Of a stretch of DNA of 64,000 nt, positions 16,942 to 27,148 are shown piece by piece (within the stretch, counting starts at the first letter, position 1; every line of letters starts with the position of its first letter). The stretch is from Streptomyces sp. SLBN-118. Its GTDB lineage: Bacteria > Actinomycetota > Actinomycetes > Streptomycetales > Streptomycetaceae. The translations under genes and the position numbers were made by a program. Location: NCBI RefSeq assembly GCF_006715635.1, contig NZ_VFNP01000002.1, positions 1,116,001-1,180,000 on the forward strand, in the 5' to 3' direction. The notes under the pieces are model-generated. The model saw only the letters and a list, made by a program, of their open reading frames with translations, searched no databases and had not been told where the DNA came from.

Positions 16942-19237
16942 CGTCGTCCGTCCCTTCATCTGTCGTGCGGGGGCGCGGCGCCGCGCCCGGCGAGGGGCCG
17001 AGGCTATCGCCCTTGCGGCCACGGTCGAGACCGGCCTGAAAAGCTCCGAAGATCGAGCGCATCTCTTCCGCGGACACCTCGCGTCCGGGTCCGCCGGCCG
17101 GTGCCGGCTGCGACTCGCGCAGTGGGGCGGCGAGCGAGGCCTGGCGGACCCGGGTGGGCAGCCCGCCCAGCGGCGGACCTGCTGCGGCCGGTGGCGCGGG
17201 GTCGGGTTCCTCGGGCGCACGGTCGTGCACCGCGGGCACGGCCTCCAGCGCCCGCGGAGCAGGCAGGGCCCGCACCGGCCGCGTCCTGTCCCGGGGCTCG
17301 GTGGCGGCAGGTTCGTCGACGGGGGCGAGGATCGCGTACGGCAGCAGCACCACGGCGGTGGTTCCGCCGTACGGCGACCTGGTGAGGGTCACCCCGATCC
17401 CGTGCCGCTCGGCGAGCCGGCCGACGACATACAGCCCGAGGCGCTCGTCCTGCGCCGGGTCGAAGTCGCCGGGATGCGCCAGGGTCCGGTGCGCCTGCTC
17501 CAGTTCACTGGCGTCCATACCGAGGCCACGGTCGTCGATCTCCAGCACGAAGCCGTTGCGGGCGTCCGAGGTCCGCATGGTGACCTGGGTGTGCGGCGGG
17601 GAGAAGGCGGCAGCGTTCTCGACGAGTTCGGCGAGCAGGTGCACCACGTCGGCCACGGCCTCGGCGCTGATGCCGACGGCGGGCATCGGCGGTACCACGA
17701 CCCGCGTGTAGTCCTCGATCTCACCGGCAGCCGCGGACACGATGTCGGCCACCGGCACGGGCCGGCGCCAGCGGCGTCCCGGTGTCGCGCCGGAGAGGAT
17801 GATGAGCCCTTCGGCGTGGCGCCGCATCCGGGTCGTCAGATGGTCGATCCGAAACAGGTCCTCCAGCGTGTCCGGGTCGCTGGTGCGCCGCTCCAGGGTG
17901 TCGACCAGCTTCGACTGACGGTGGACCAGCGCCTGGTTGCGGCGGGCGATGTTGAGCAGCACGGCGAAGATTCCGCGGCGCAGTGTCGCCTGCTTGACGG
18001 CAGCCTCGACGGCCGCCAGTCGTGCGGCGTTGAGCGCCTGCCCGACCTGGCCGATCTCGTCCGGGCCCCGGCTGTCGTCGCCGAAGTCCAGGGGCGGGGC
18101 GGCCGCTGCCGCGTCCACCTTCTCGCCCGCACCCAGCCGCTCCATCACATCGGGCAGCTGACGGGTGGCCAGCACATCGGCGGCGTCGCGCAGTTCCTCC
18201 AGCCGGCGCGAGATGCGCCGCCCGCTGACCATCGAGAACCGGATCGACAGACCGACGGCGATCAGTCCCAGCAGGCCGACGACGGCCGCCTTGACCATTT
18301 CGCGGTAGGCGAAGGCCCGTCCGCGGTCGGCGGTGTTGAGCGCCGAGTCGGTGCACAGCAGCATGTACCTCTTGACCGCGCGGTCCGTCGTGGTCCGCCA
18401 CGATTCGGCGGCCATGGCCCTGCCGGCACCGGAGGCGCCCGCGCGCAGCAGGGCGTCCTCGCCCGCGGTCAGGGCCCGGTACTCCTCGCTCCGCTCGAAG
18501 CCGGCGAACAACTGCCGGGAGTCGTCGGGGAGATCGGCGACGTACGTGCGGTGGAAGACCCGCCGGTCCTCGATGGTGGCGGTGAGCGTGTCGTACTGCT
18601 GGTCGGTGAGGCTGCCCGAGGCGCGCGCCCCGGCCACGAGCGCGTCCTCACGGGAGACGAACTCCCGCACCCGGACCAGCTCGATGACGACCTGGCTCTC
18701 ACGGGCCATCTGACCGGCCTGCAGGGCCGTCAGCGTGGACTGGACGTCGAAGGTCGGCTCGACCATGGCGGTGTACGCCTCGACGGCGCCGTCCCAGGAG
18801 ATCCGCCGCGCCATCACCTTCTCCCGAAGGTCTTCGAGTCCGTCGACGGAGCGAGCCATCGCGTCGAGGGACTGCCGCTGACGGCCGGACAGGTCCTCGC
18901 GCCGGTCCTGGTCGCCGATGGCTTCGCGCATGGCGCGCACGGCCCGGTCGGTCGAGCGCTGCTGCTGGGTCAGAGCGGCGACGCCTGCGGAACTGTCCCT
19001 GCGCCCGCGCCCCAGGTAGTCGGCGGAGATCCGGCGTTCGATCTGGATCTGGCCGACCGCGGTGTCGACGGGCGTGCCGAAATTCTCGTACACCCCCTGT
19101 ACGCGGATCAGGGCCCGCAGGTCTCCCGTCACCGACACCATGGCGAAGGTCCACAACGCCATCAGCGCGATGACGGGTATGACCGTCAGAGTCACGATCC
19201 GCCCACGGATCGTGGGGCGGCGCAATCGCCGGCGCAT
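16934..19237 (-). CDS. cvnA: Conservon sensor histidine kinase-like protein CvnA
   Basis: 767 residues from the ATG at 19237, which has GGGGAG close upstream. Membrane helix 1 spans about 14-36 and helix 2 about 305-325. Between them is a long extracytoplasmic nitrate/nitrite-sensor-like helical domain (ISADYLGRGRRDSSAGVAAL...). A HAMP-like linker and coiled region follow, then a HATPase domain with N-box ELVENAAAFSPPHTQV and D-box EIDDRGLGMD. A canonical phospho-acceptor H-box is not evident, as usual for CvnA. The last ~130 residues are Pro/Ala-rich and probably disordered. Confidence 0.92.
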   Translation of the reverse strand: MRRRLRRPTIRGRIVTLTVIPVIALMALWTFAMVSVTGDLRALIRVQGVYENFGTPVDTAVGQIQIERRISADYLGRGRRDSSAGVAALTQQQRSTDRAVRAMREAIGDQDRREDLSGRQRQSLDAMARSVDGLEDLREKVMARRISWDGAVEAYTAMVEPTFDVQSTLTALQAGQMARESQVVIELVRVREFVSREDALVAGARASGSLTDQQYDTLTATIEDRRVFHRTYVADLPDDSRQLFAGFERSEEYRALTAGEDALLRAGASGAGRAMAAESWRTTTDRAVKRYMLLCTDSALNTADRGRAFAYREMVKAAVVGLLGLIAVGLSIRFSMVSGRRISRRLEELRDAADVLATRQLPDVMERLGAGEKVDAAAAAPPLDFGDDSRGPDEIGQVGQALNAARLAAVEAAVKQATLRRGIFAVLLNIARRNQALVHRQSKLVDTLERRTSDPDTLEDLFRIDHLTTRMRRHAEGLIILSGATPGRRWRRPVPVADIVSAAAGEIEDYTRVVVPPMPAVGISAEAVADVVHLLAELVENAAAFSPPHTQVTMRTSDARNGFVLEIDDRGLGMDASELEQAHRTLAHPGDFDPAQDERLGLYVVGRLAERHGIGVTLTRSPYGGTTAVVLLPYAILAPVDEPAATEPRDRTRPVRALPAPRALEAVPAVHDRAPEEPDPAPPAAAGPPLGGLPTRVRQASLAAPLRESQPAPAGGPGREVSAEEMRSIFGAFQAGLDRGRKGDSLGPSPGAAPRPRTTDEGTDDDG

Positions 19238-19367
19238 GGTCTCCCCAGAGCAATAGGACAACTGACCAGCGGTGATTACCCCCCGGTAGGGGCAGTCAAG
19301 CTACGCGACGGGACATGGACAGCGCAATGTTCCTGGAGGTAACCGCCCCAACCCCTGGAGGTGCTTG

Positions 19368-20357
19368 GTGAGCTGGCACGATCCCCGTCCCTTTCTGCGT
19401 GGTGTGGCCTGGCTGGACGAGGGCCGCGCGGTACGCGCGAACCCCTCGGATCTCGGCAGGCTGCCCTGGGACACCGCGCAACGCGCGGCGCTGCCCATCG
19501 GCGTGCGGCTGGAGTTCACCGCCGAGGGCGCACACGCGGTTCAGATTCGCTACCGCGCCTCGGTGCCGCGCGCGGCCGACGCCCTGCGCGCCGTCGCCCA
19601 CTGCTTCGCCCTCTGGCACGGCGACAGCCTTGTCTCCGAGACGATCGCCGAGCCGGCCGAGGAGACGGTAGTCACCGTTGCCCTCCCCGCCGGTGTCCGC
19701 GGCCGGTTCATCGTCCATCCCCCGGAGGCGCAGTCCCCAATGATCCTCGGTCTGCGCGGTATCGGCGGCAGCATCGCTCCCGCGCCTCCTCAGCCACGCT
19801 GGCTCGTCCACGGCGACTCGATCACCGAGGGCTGGTGGTCCACCCGCCCCGCCCACTCCTGGCCCGCCACCGCCGGCCGGACGCTGGGCCTGGACACGGT
19901 GAACCTGGGCTACGCGGGCGCGGCCCGTGGCGAACTGGCCACCGCGGAGCAGTTGTCGGCACTCCCCGCCGATGCGATCACCCTTGCCTTCGGCACCAAC
20001 TGCTGGACCGGCGTTCCCTGTTCGGCCCCCCTGCTGTACGAGACGGTGCGCGCGTTCCTCAAGCTCGTACGCCAGGGACATCCGCAGATCCCACTGCTGG
20101 TCCTCTCCCCCGTGCTGCGCCCCCAGGCCGAGCAGACTCCCAACCGCCTGGGCGCCACGCTCGCCGAGCTGCGTACGGCCATCGAGCGGGCAGTCCTCGA
20201 CAGCGCGGAGGCCACGGGCGACGGGCAGCTCGCCCTGCTGCCGGGGCGGGGCCTGATCGGCCCCTCCCGGCTGGCCGACGGCGTGCACCCCAACGACGAG
20301 GGCCATGCCGCGATGGCGGCAGCCGTCGCGGACGTACTGCGTACGAAACTTTCCTGA
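19368..20357 (+). CDS. SGNH/GDSL-family esterase
   Basis: 329 residues from the GTG at 19368, with GGAGG at 19357-19361 at good spacing; a TTG one codon earlier is less likely. The first ~130 residues look like a beta-sandwich, as in carbohydrate-esterase-like SGNH enzymes. Catalytic blocks: VHGDSITEG (nucleophile Ser), NLGYAGAARGE (oxyanion Gly), FGTNCW (Asn), and DGVHPNDEGH (Asp/His). No signal peptide, so it is probably cytoplasmic. Deacetylation of a sugar or acyl substrate is plausible but unproven. It is divergent from cvnA and 46 nt before the ATPase gene. Confidence 0.88.
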   Translation: MSWHDPRPFLRGVAWLDEGRAVRANPSDLGRLPWDTAQRAALPIGVRLEFTAEGAHAVQIRYRASVPRAADALRAVAHCFALWHGDSLVSETIAEPAEETVVTVALPAGVRGRFIVHPPEAQSPMILGLRGIGGSIAPAPPQPRWLVHGDSITEGWWSTRPAHSWPATAGRTLGLDTVNLGYAGAARGELATAEQLSALPADAITLAFGTNCWTGVPCSAPLLYETVRAFLKLVRQGHPQIPLLVLSPVLRPQAEQTPNRLGATLAELRTAIERAVLDSAEATGDGQLALLPGRGLIGPSRLADGVHPNDEGHAAMAAAVADVLRTKLS

Positions 20358-20403
20358 GGGCACCAGCTGATAGAAGTGCGACAACTGGGGTAGGCGAGCG
20401 GAG

Positions 20404-20787
20404 ATGGACACAGAACCACATGTGGTGATCGACCACTCGCCACACAGAGACAGCGCCGGGGCCCGAGGGGCCACCGCGGAGTTTCTGCTGCAGCACTGCC
20501 CCTGGGCCGACCTGGACGCGGTGCTGCTGGTCGTCACCGAGCTGGTCGCCAACGCCGTACGGCACACCGCCGGCTGGTGGCAGCTGCATCTGAGGGCGGG
20601 AGCGGACACGCTGGTGGTGGAGATGGACGACTGCAGCCCGCACCCTCCCGTGCCGCGCGAGCCCGACTTCGCCGGTGGCGGCGGTTTCGGCTGGCACATG
20701 GTGCTGAGTCTCGCCGGGCGCGTGGAGGTCTGCCCGCTGCCGTACGGAAAGCGGGTGCAGGCGACCTGGCTGCGACAGGCGCACTGA
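20404..20787 (+). CDS. RsbW-like ATP-binding protein (HATPase_c_2)
   Basis: 127 residues forming a single GHKL ATPase domain. N-box: VVTELVANAVRHTAG (about 43-57). G1-like box: MDDCSPHPPVP. G2-like box: GGGGFGWHMVLSLAG. It belongs to the large Streptomyces set of anti-sigma-factor-like serine kinases. It converges on the SigB-type sigma gene 114 nt away. A regulator-target link is suggested only by that position, and a terminator separates them. Confidence 0.9.
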   Translation: MDTEPHVVIDHSPHRDSAGARGATAEFLLQHCPWADLDAVLLVVTELVANAVRHTAGWWQLHLRAGADTLVVEMDDCSPHPPVPREPDFAGGGGFGWHMVLSLAGRVEVCPLPYGKRVQATWLRQAH

Positions 20788-20816
20788 CCGCGCACTCATC
20801 GACGGCGAACACGTCA

Positions 20817-20849
20817 AAGCGGCGTCCCGGCCCGGCCGGGACGCCGCTT
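20817..20849. terminator. Strong bidirectional terminator
   Basis: A perfect 14-bp stem: AAGCGGCGTCCCGG (20817-20830) with CCGGGACGCCGCTT (20836-20849), 5-nt loop. It lies between the convergent ATPase and sigma-factor genes. Confidence 0.9.
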
Positions 20850-20901
20850 CTCCCGTGGGGGGAAGGTGGGCTCGAGGGCGAGAGCGTGGGACTGGGGCAG
20901 A

Positions 20902-21777
20902 TCACTCCACGACGAGCAGCCCCTCACGCAGCCGCTTGGTGATCCGCGTCAGCAGCCGCGAGACGTGCATCTGCGAGACGCCGAGCTCCACGCCGATCTC
21001 CGACTGGGTCATCTCCTCGCCGAAACGCATCCGCAGGATCCTCTTGTCCCGGTCGTCCAGTTCCTCGATGAGGGGCTTGAGTGCCTGGACGTTCTCCGCG
21101 ATCTCCAGATCGGCGTCCGGCGCTCCCAGCCGGTCGGACAGCGGCACCGGTGCGTGGTCGGCGGCGTCGTCGATGGGCATGTCGATCGAGCCGGCGGTGT
21201 AGCCGTTGCTGGCGACCACGCCCTCGATGATCTCCTCCTCGTCGAGCCCGAGGTGCCCGGCGAGCTCGGCCGTGTTCGGCGCCCGGTCCAGCTCCTGGGA
21301 GAGCTCGTCGGTCGCCTTCGCCAGGTCGATCCGCAACTCCTGCAGCCTGCGCGGCACATGGACGGCCCAGCTGGTGTCGCGGAAGAACCGCTTGATCTCT
21401 CCGACGATGTACGGAACGGCGAACGTTGCGAACTCCACCTCGCGGCTCAGCTCGAACCGGTCGATCGCCTTGATCAGGCCGATGGTGCCGACCTGGACGA
21501 TGTCGTCCATCTGCTCGGCGCGGTTACGGAACCGGCCGGCAGCGTACCTGACCAGTGCCAGGTTCAGCTCGATGAGCGTGTTCCGTACGTACTGGTACTC
21601 ATGGGTGCCCTCGTCCAGCTCGCCCAGCCGTACGAAGAAGAGCTTCGAGATCTCGCGCGCGTCACTGGGTGCTACTTCTCCAGGATTCGGCACAGACGGA
21701 AGATCCAGGTCCGCCATGTTCGGGCGCTGTGTACCAGGCTGTGTGAGTTCGGTCGTGACCGTGCTCGCCGTGGACAC
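20902..21777 (-). CDS. SigB/SigF-family RNA polymerase sigma factor
   Basis: 291 residues. Region 2: YVRNTLIELNLALVRYAAGR, QMDDIVQVGTIGLIKAIDRF and EFATFAVPYIVGEIKRFFRD. Region 3: VPRRLQELRIDLAKATDELS. Region 4: RILRMRFGEEMTQSEIGVEL and VSQMHVSRLLTRI. A ~35-residue N-terminal extension precedes region 2. Members direct stress, osmotic or developmental regulons and are usually held by RsbW-type anti-sigma kinases. I cannot tell which S. coelicolor paralogue it equals. A promoter of the class it would recognise lies upstream (21815-21839), suggesting autoregulation. Confidence 0.95.
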   Translation of the reverse strand: MSTASTVTTELTQPGTQRPNMADLDLPSVPNPGEVAPSDAREISKLFFVRLGELDEGTHEYQYVRNTLIELNLALVRYAAGRFRNRAEQMDDIVQVGTIGLIKAIDRFELSREVEFATFAVPYIVGEIKRFFRDTSWAVHVPRRLQELRIDLAKATDELSQELDRAPNTAELAGHLGLDEEEIIEGVVASNGYTAGSIDMPIDDAADHAPVPLSDRLGAPDADLEIAENVQALKPLIEELDDRDKRILRMRFGEEMTQSEIGVELGVSQMHVSRLLTRITKRLREGLLVVE

Positions 21778-21814
21778 TTCGTCCTCCCCTGCTCGTGGTC
21801 AGTGCAGGGCGCGT

Positions 21815-21839
21815 ATACCCCGGCATTCGCCGCGCATGC
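21815..21839 (-). promoter_or_regulatory. Candidate SigB-type promoter of the sigma gene
   Basis: On the minus strand GCAT (21839-21836) and GGGTAT (21820-21815) are separated by 15 nt, fitting the GNNT-N14-16-GGGTAY pattern known for Streptomyces SigB-like holoenzymes. It is about 38 nt before the start codon. Confidence 0.4.
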
Positions 21840-21865
21840 CTGTGCGTTCGCGAGTCGGAGGAAAG

Positions 21866-21905
21866 CCGCGTCCGGCCGCCGCGAACCTCGCGGGGCCGGA
21901 CGCGG
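21866..21905 (-). terminator. Terminator after guaB1
   Basis: CCGCGTCCGGCC (21866-21877) pairs perfectly over 12 bp with GGCCGGACGCGG (21894-21905), 10 nt past the guaB1 stop. Confidence 0.8.
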
Positions 21906-21915
21906 GTGATTCATT

Positions 21916-23400
<1,485 letters not shown>

Positions 23401-23565
23401 TCAGCCGGGGAAATCGCACGTACTTCATTGTCCCATGCCGGTGGGAACGAACCGCCAGGGCCGATCCTCCAGGACCGTGCGACAGCTCTGGTCGGATCCT
23501 CCTAGGGTCAAGACCTGCCACGGTCGTGTGGTGAAGCGGTGAACGTGCGGCCGCGCGGGTAGGAA

Positions 23566-24903
23566 ATGCCCGTGCTCGACAGCGACCAGTCACAGCAGGC
23601 CCGTCAGGAGGCCGCCAGGCTGATGGCGGAGGGCGTCCACGGGGTCGCGCTGACCTGGGTGGACAACGCCGGCATCACCCGGGCCAAGGCCGTCCCGATC
23701 GGACGTGTGCCACATGCCGCCACGCGCGGCGTCGGGATGTCCCCGGTCTTCGACGTCTTCCTCGTCGACGACTCGATCACCACCAGCCGCCATATCGGCG
23801 GCCCGGACGGAGACCTCAGACTCGTTCCGGACCTCGGGCGGCTGACTGTGCTCGCGGCGCAGCCGGGCTGGGCGTGGGCGCCGGTCGACCGGTACGACCA
23901 ACAGGGGCGGCCCTATGCCGCGTGCCAGCGACTGTTCGCCCGGCGGATGGCGGAACGCGCGGTGGCACATGGCATCGAGGTGCGGATGGGCTTCGAAACG
24001 GAATGGGTCGTGCTGCGGGAAGGGGAGGATCCGTGCGCCGGCCCCGCGTACGGCATGGCCCGGTTGGCCGCGCTCTCGGGCTATCTGGACGACGTGCTGC
24101 AGGCGCTGGTCGCGCAGGGCGTCGATGTCCTGCAGATCCACCCCGAGTACGCCGCCGGGCAGTTCGAGGTGTCGGTGGAGCCGTCCGATCCCGTGGGCGC
24201 TGCCGATCTCGCCGTGCTGGTGCGCGAAACGATCCGCGCGGTGTCGCTGCGGCACGGGCTGACGCCCCTGTTCGGCCCCGCTGTGCTGGCGGAGAGCGTC
24301 GGGAACGGCGGCCATCTGCATCTGAGCCTGTGGCGGGACGGGCGCAATCTGTGCCGGGCCGGCGAAGGGCCGTTGGGGATGACGGCGGAGAGCGAGGCTT
24401 TTCTTGCGGGCATCCTCGACGCGCTCCCGGCCCTCCTCGCCATCGGCGCGCCGTCTCCGGCAAGCTATCTGCGCCTCGAGCCCTCCCGCTGGGCCGGCGT
24501 CTTCCAGTGCTGGGGCCTGGAGAACCGCGAGGCCGCTCTCCGATTCATCACCGGCGCTCCCGACGACCCGGAGGCGGCGAACGCCGAGATCAAGTGCTTC
24601 GACGCGGCGGCCAACCCCTACCTGGTCACGGGCGCGGTCATCGCGGCGGGACTGGGCGGACTGAGCGCCGGGGCGACGCTGCCCGAGCCGACGAGGGGGG
24701 ACCCGGCGCTGACGAACGGGCAGCCGAGGCTGCCGCAGTCACTGCCCGAGGCGCTGGAGCACTTCAGCGCCTCCGGCCTGCTCCGCGAGGCTCTCGGAGA
24801 GCCACTGTTCGGGGCGATCGCGGCCGTCCGCCGAGCGGAGAGCGAGCTCTTCGACGGCAGGGCGCCGCAGGCGATCGCCGACGCGACACGCGGGCGGTAC
24901 TGA
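23566..24903 (+). CDS. Glutamine-synthetase-like ligase (FluG/GlnA4-type)
   Basis: 445 residues, type I GS fold. Active-site elements: GFETEWVVL (142-150), GQFEVSVEP (198-206), GNGGHLHLSLW (246-256), YLRLEPSRW (301-309), WGLENREAALRF (316-327) and AEIKCFDAAANPY (340-352). In true GS the last motif is ExR; here it is EIK, and the Tyr adenylylation loop is absent. This points to a gamma-glutamyl ligase for an amine rather than ammonia, as for GlnA3/GlnA4-like enzymes. A GTG at 23572 has better SD spacing and may be the real start. The stop overlaps the amidohydrolase start by 1 nt. Confidence 0.85.
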   Translation: MPVLDSDQSQQARQEAARLMAEGVHGVALTWVDNAGITRAKAVPIGRVPHAATRGVGMSPVFDVFLVDDSITTSRHIGGPDGDLRLVPDLGRLTVLAAQPGWAWAPVDRYDQQGRPYAACQRLFARRMAERAVAHGIEVRMGFETEWVVLREGEDPCAGPAYGMARLAALSGYLDDVLQALVAQGVDVLQIHPEYAAGQFEVSVEPSDPVGAADLAVLVRETIRAVSLRHGLTPLFGPAVLAESVGNGGHLHLSLWRDGRNLCRAGEGPLGMTAESEAFLAGILDALPALLAIGAPSPASYLRLEPSRWAGVFQCWGLENREAALRFITGAPDDPEAANAEIKCFDAAANPYLVTGAVIAAGLGGLSAGATLPEPTRGDPALTNGQPRLPQSLPEALEHFSASGLLREALGEPLFGAIAAVRRAESELFDGRAPQAIADATRGRY

Positions 24904-26024
24904 TGCCCCTTGTGCTGCCGCCGCTCGTCGACCATCACTGCCACGGGGTTTTGCGCAGCGGTCCGGATGCCGCGGAGTTCGCCTCGTATCTCACCGAGTC
25001 GGACGCCCCGCCCGCGTCCGGGACCAGCTTCTTCGACACCCAGCTGGGGTTCGCCGTTCGCCGCTGGTGCCCGCCGCTCCTCGGGCTGGAGGCACACTGC
25101 CCTCCCGAGCGGTATCTGGAGCGCCGCCGCGAGCTGGGCACCACGGAGGCGACGCGGCGGCTGCTGCGTGGCGGCGGCACCGGCACCTATCTGGTCGACA
25201 CCGGCCTGCCGGGGGATCTCACGGGCCCGACGGAGCTGGCGGAACTCGGCGGCGGCGAGGCGCGCACGATCGTACGGCTGGAATGGCTGGCGGAGCGTAC
25301 GGCGGACGCGCACACCGGTCCCGAAGCATTCGTCGACGTGTACGAAAGCGCCGTCATCGCCGCCGCACGCACCGCGGCCGGGTTCAAGTCGATCGCCGCG
25401 TACCGCTACGGTCTCGGTCTGGACCCCGAGGAGCCGAGCGCCGCCGAGGTCCTCCGCGCCGCAGCGCGCTGGCTACAGGCACGCCCGCCGGGCGGGCGGC
25501 TCGCCGATCCGGTGCTCCTGCGCCATCTGCTCTGGTCGGCGGTGCGCTCCGGGCTGCCGCTTCAGCTGCACACGGGTTTCGGCGACCCCGATCTGTGTCT
25601 GGACCGCTGCGATCCGCTGCTGCTGACGGACTTCATCCGGGCCGTCGGACCCTACGGCTGTCCCCTGGTGCTGCTGCACGGCTATCCGTACCACCGGCAC
25701 GCGGCCTATCTCGCCCATGTGTTTCCCCATGTGTACGCCGATGTCGGCCTTGCCCTGTCGCACACGGGCGCGCGAGCCGAAGCCGTCCTCGCGGAGGCGC
25801 TGGAGCTCACCCCGTTCGGCAAGCTGCTCTACTCGAGCGACGCCTACGGCCTGCCGGAGCTGTACGTCGTCGGGGCGCATGTCTTCGAGGAGGCACTCGG
25901 CCGCCTCATCGACGTCTGGACGGCATCGGGCGCCTGGTCCGCGTACGACGCCCAACGAGTGGCGCAATTGATCGCCGCAGGCAACGCCCGCCGCCTCTAC
26001 CGCCTGGAGCCGACCGGTTCGTGA
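24903..26024 (+). CDS. Amidohydrolase-superfamily protein (FluG N-terminal-domain type)
   Basis: 373 residues starting at the ATG in TGATG shared with the upstream GS-like gene. Metal-site residues of the amidohydrolase barrel are visible: HxH in VDHHCHG (10-15), Lys162 in GFKSIAAYRYG, His223 in LQLHTGFGD, His259 in LLHGYPYH and Asp303 in YSSDAYG. In fungal FluG an amidohydrolase and a GS-like domain are fused in one chain; here they are separate, coupled genes. Likely hydrolysis of an amide or gamma-glutamyl compound; the substrate is unknown. Confidence 0.87.
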   Translation: MPLVLPPLVDHHCHGVLRSGPDAAEFASYLTESDAPPASGTSFFDTQLGFAVRRWCPPLLGLEAHCPPERYLERRRELGTTEATRRLLRGGGTGTYLVDTGLPGDLTGPTELAELGGGEARTIVRLEWLAERTADAHTGPEAFVDVYESAVIAAARTAAGFKSIAAYRYGLGLDPEEPSAAEVLRAAARWLQARPPGGRLADPVLLRHLLWSAVRSGLPLQLHTGFGDPDLCLDRCDPLLLTDFIRAVGPYGCPLVLLHGYPYHRHAAYLAHVFPHVYADVGLALSHTGARAEAVLAEALELTPFGKLLYSSDAYGLPELYVVGAHVFEEALGRLIDVWTASGAWSAYDAQRVAQLIAAGNARRLYRLEPTGS

Positions 26025-26038
26025 GCCGGAGGGCCGTG

Positions 26039-27073
26039 TCAGTCGTCCGGGTCCGCCCGGTCCAGCGCGGGCCGCGGCCCCGGCGGTGCCGCCAGCAGAT
26101 GGTCCGCGGCCGCGGTGTCCGTCACCAGGCTGGTGACGAGCCCGGAGCGCAGTACGGCCGCGATGGCGTCCGCCTTGCGCTGACCGCCGGCGATCGCCAC
26201 GACCTCGGGGATACGGCGCAGCCGGTCAGCCTCGACCGTGATGCACCGTTCGCCCAGGTCACGGCCGACCCTGCGGCCCTCCGCGTCGAAGAGGTGCGCG
26301 GACATCTCGGCGGCGACGCCGAGCGAGGCATAGTGCGCGCGCTCCTCGTCGGTGAGCATGTCGTGCACGGTCGAGATGCCCGGCTCCCACGAACCGATGG
26401 ACACGGCGGCGACGGTGACCTTGTCGAAGTACTCGAAGGCGCGGGCGATGCCGGTCTGGCTGCGCAGCGCCGCCGCGGTGGCCGGGTCGGGAAGCAGCAT
26501 CGGGGCGTAGATGGGGTGGGCCTCGCCGCCGGAGACCTGTGCGGCGCGGCGGACGGCCTCCACCGAGCCGCGCTCGGCGGTCCCCGCGTCGTACACCCCC
26601 GTGAGCTGCACGACTGTGCACGGTGGCAGCCGGTCGAGCGCGGCGGCCATGTGGATCGTGGACCGGCCCCAGGCCAGCCCCAGCACATCGCCCTCGTTCA
26701 CCAGTTCGCCGAGGAGGTCGGCGGCCACTTCGCCGAGGTTCTCCGGATCGGGCGACTCGTCCTCACCCTCCGCCGGGGATTCGACGACGACCGCGTGCCG
26801 TAGTCCGTAGCGTGCGCGGAGCGCGTCCGAGCGCTCCGCGTCCAGCTCTGCGGGGACGCGGATCTCGATCCTTACGAGATCACGCTCGAGTGCGGTTTCC
26901 AGGACCCTGGCGACCTTGAAGCGGCTGACGCCGAACTCCTCAGCGATCTGGATCTTGGATTTGCCCTCGAGATAGAAGCGGCGGGCCATGGCCGCCGCCT
27001 GCACCAGCTCAGCGGGTCCCATCCGCATGGCTGACCGGCCCGTCGACACCGCGATCTCCTCACTGCTGTACAC
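26039..27073 (-). CDS. SorC/DeoR-family sugar-binding transcriptional regulator
   Basis: 344 residues. N-terminal helix-turn-helix about 23-60 (LEGKSKIQIAEEFGVSRFKVA, here cited with flanks removed to KSKIQIAEEF and GVSRFKVARVLE). The sugar-phosphate-sensing domain carries LGLAWGRST, TVVQLTGVYD, VSIGSWEPG and ITVEADRLRRIPEVVAIAGG. SorC-type proteins respond to phosphorylated sugars. It lies 75 nt downstream of rpe on the same strand, consistent with control of a pentose-phosphate-linked pathway. It converges with the amidohydrolase gene, 14 nt apart. Confidence 0.92.
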   Translation of the reverse strand: MYSSEEIAVSTGRSAMRMGPAELVQAAAMARRFYLEGKSKIQIAEEFGVSRFKVARVLETALERDLVRIEIRVPAELDAERSDALRARYGLRHAVVVESPAEGEDESPDPENLGEVAADLLGELVNEGDVLGLAWGRSTIHMAAALDRLPPCTVVQLTGVYDAGTAERGSVEAVRRAAQVSGGEAHPIYAPMLLPDPATAAALRSQTGIARAFEYFDKVTVAAVSIGSWEPGISTVHDMLTDEERAHYASLGVAAEMSAHLFDAEGRRVGRDLGERCITVEADRLRRIPEVVAIAGGQRKADAIAAVLRSGLVTSLVTDTAAADHLLAAPPGPRPALDRADPDD

Positions 27074-27148
27074 ACTCCGGATCCGTCATCCTGTCAGATC
27101 CGGCGGTTCTTGATCAGCCCTGTTGGGTTGAGTTCACTTGCTTGTGGC

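Noticed and set aside
23874..24902. Upstream extension of the amidohydrolase frame through the GS-like gene
   Set aside because: It reads Arg/Gly-rich out-of-frame sequence over a well-defined GS fold; the ATG at 24903 starts exactly at family-typical sequence.
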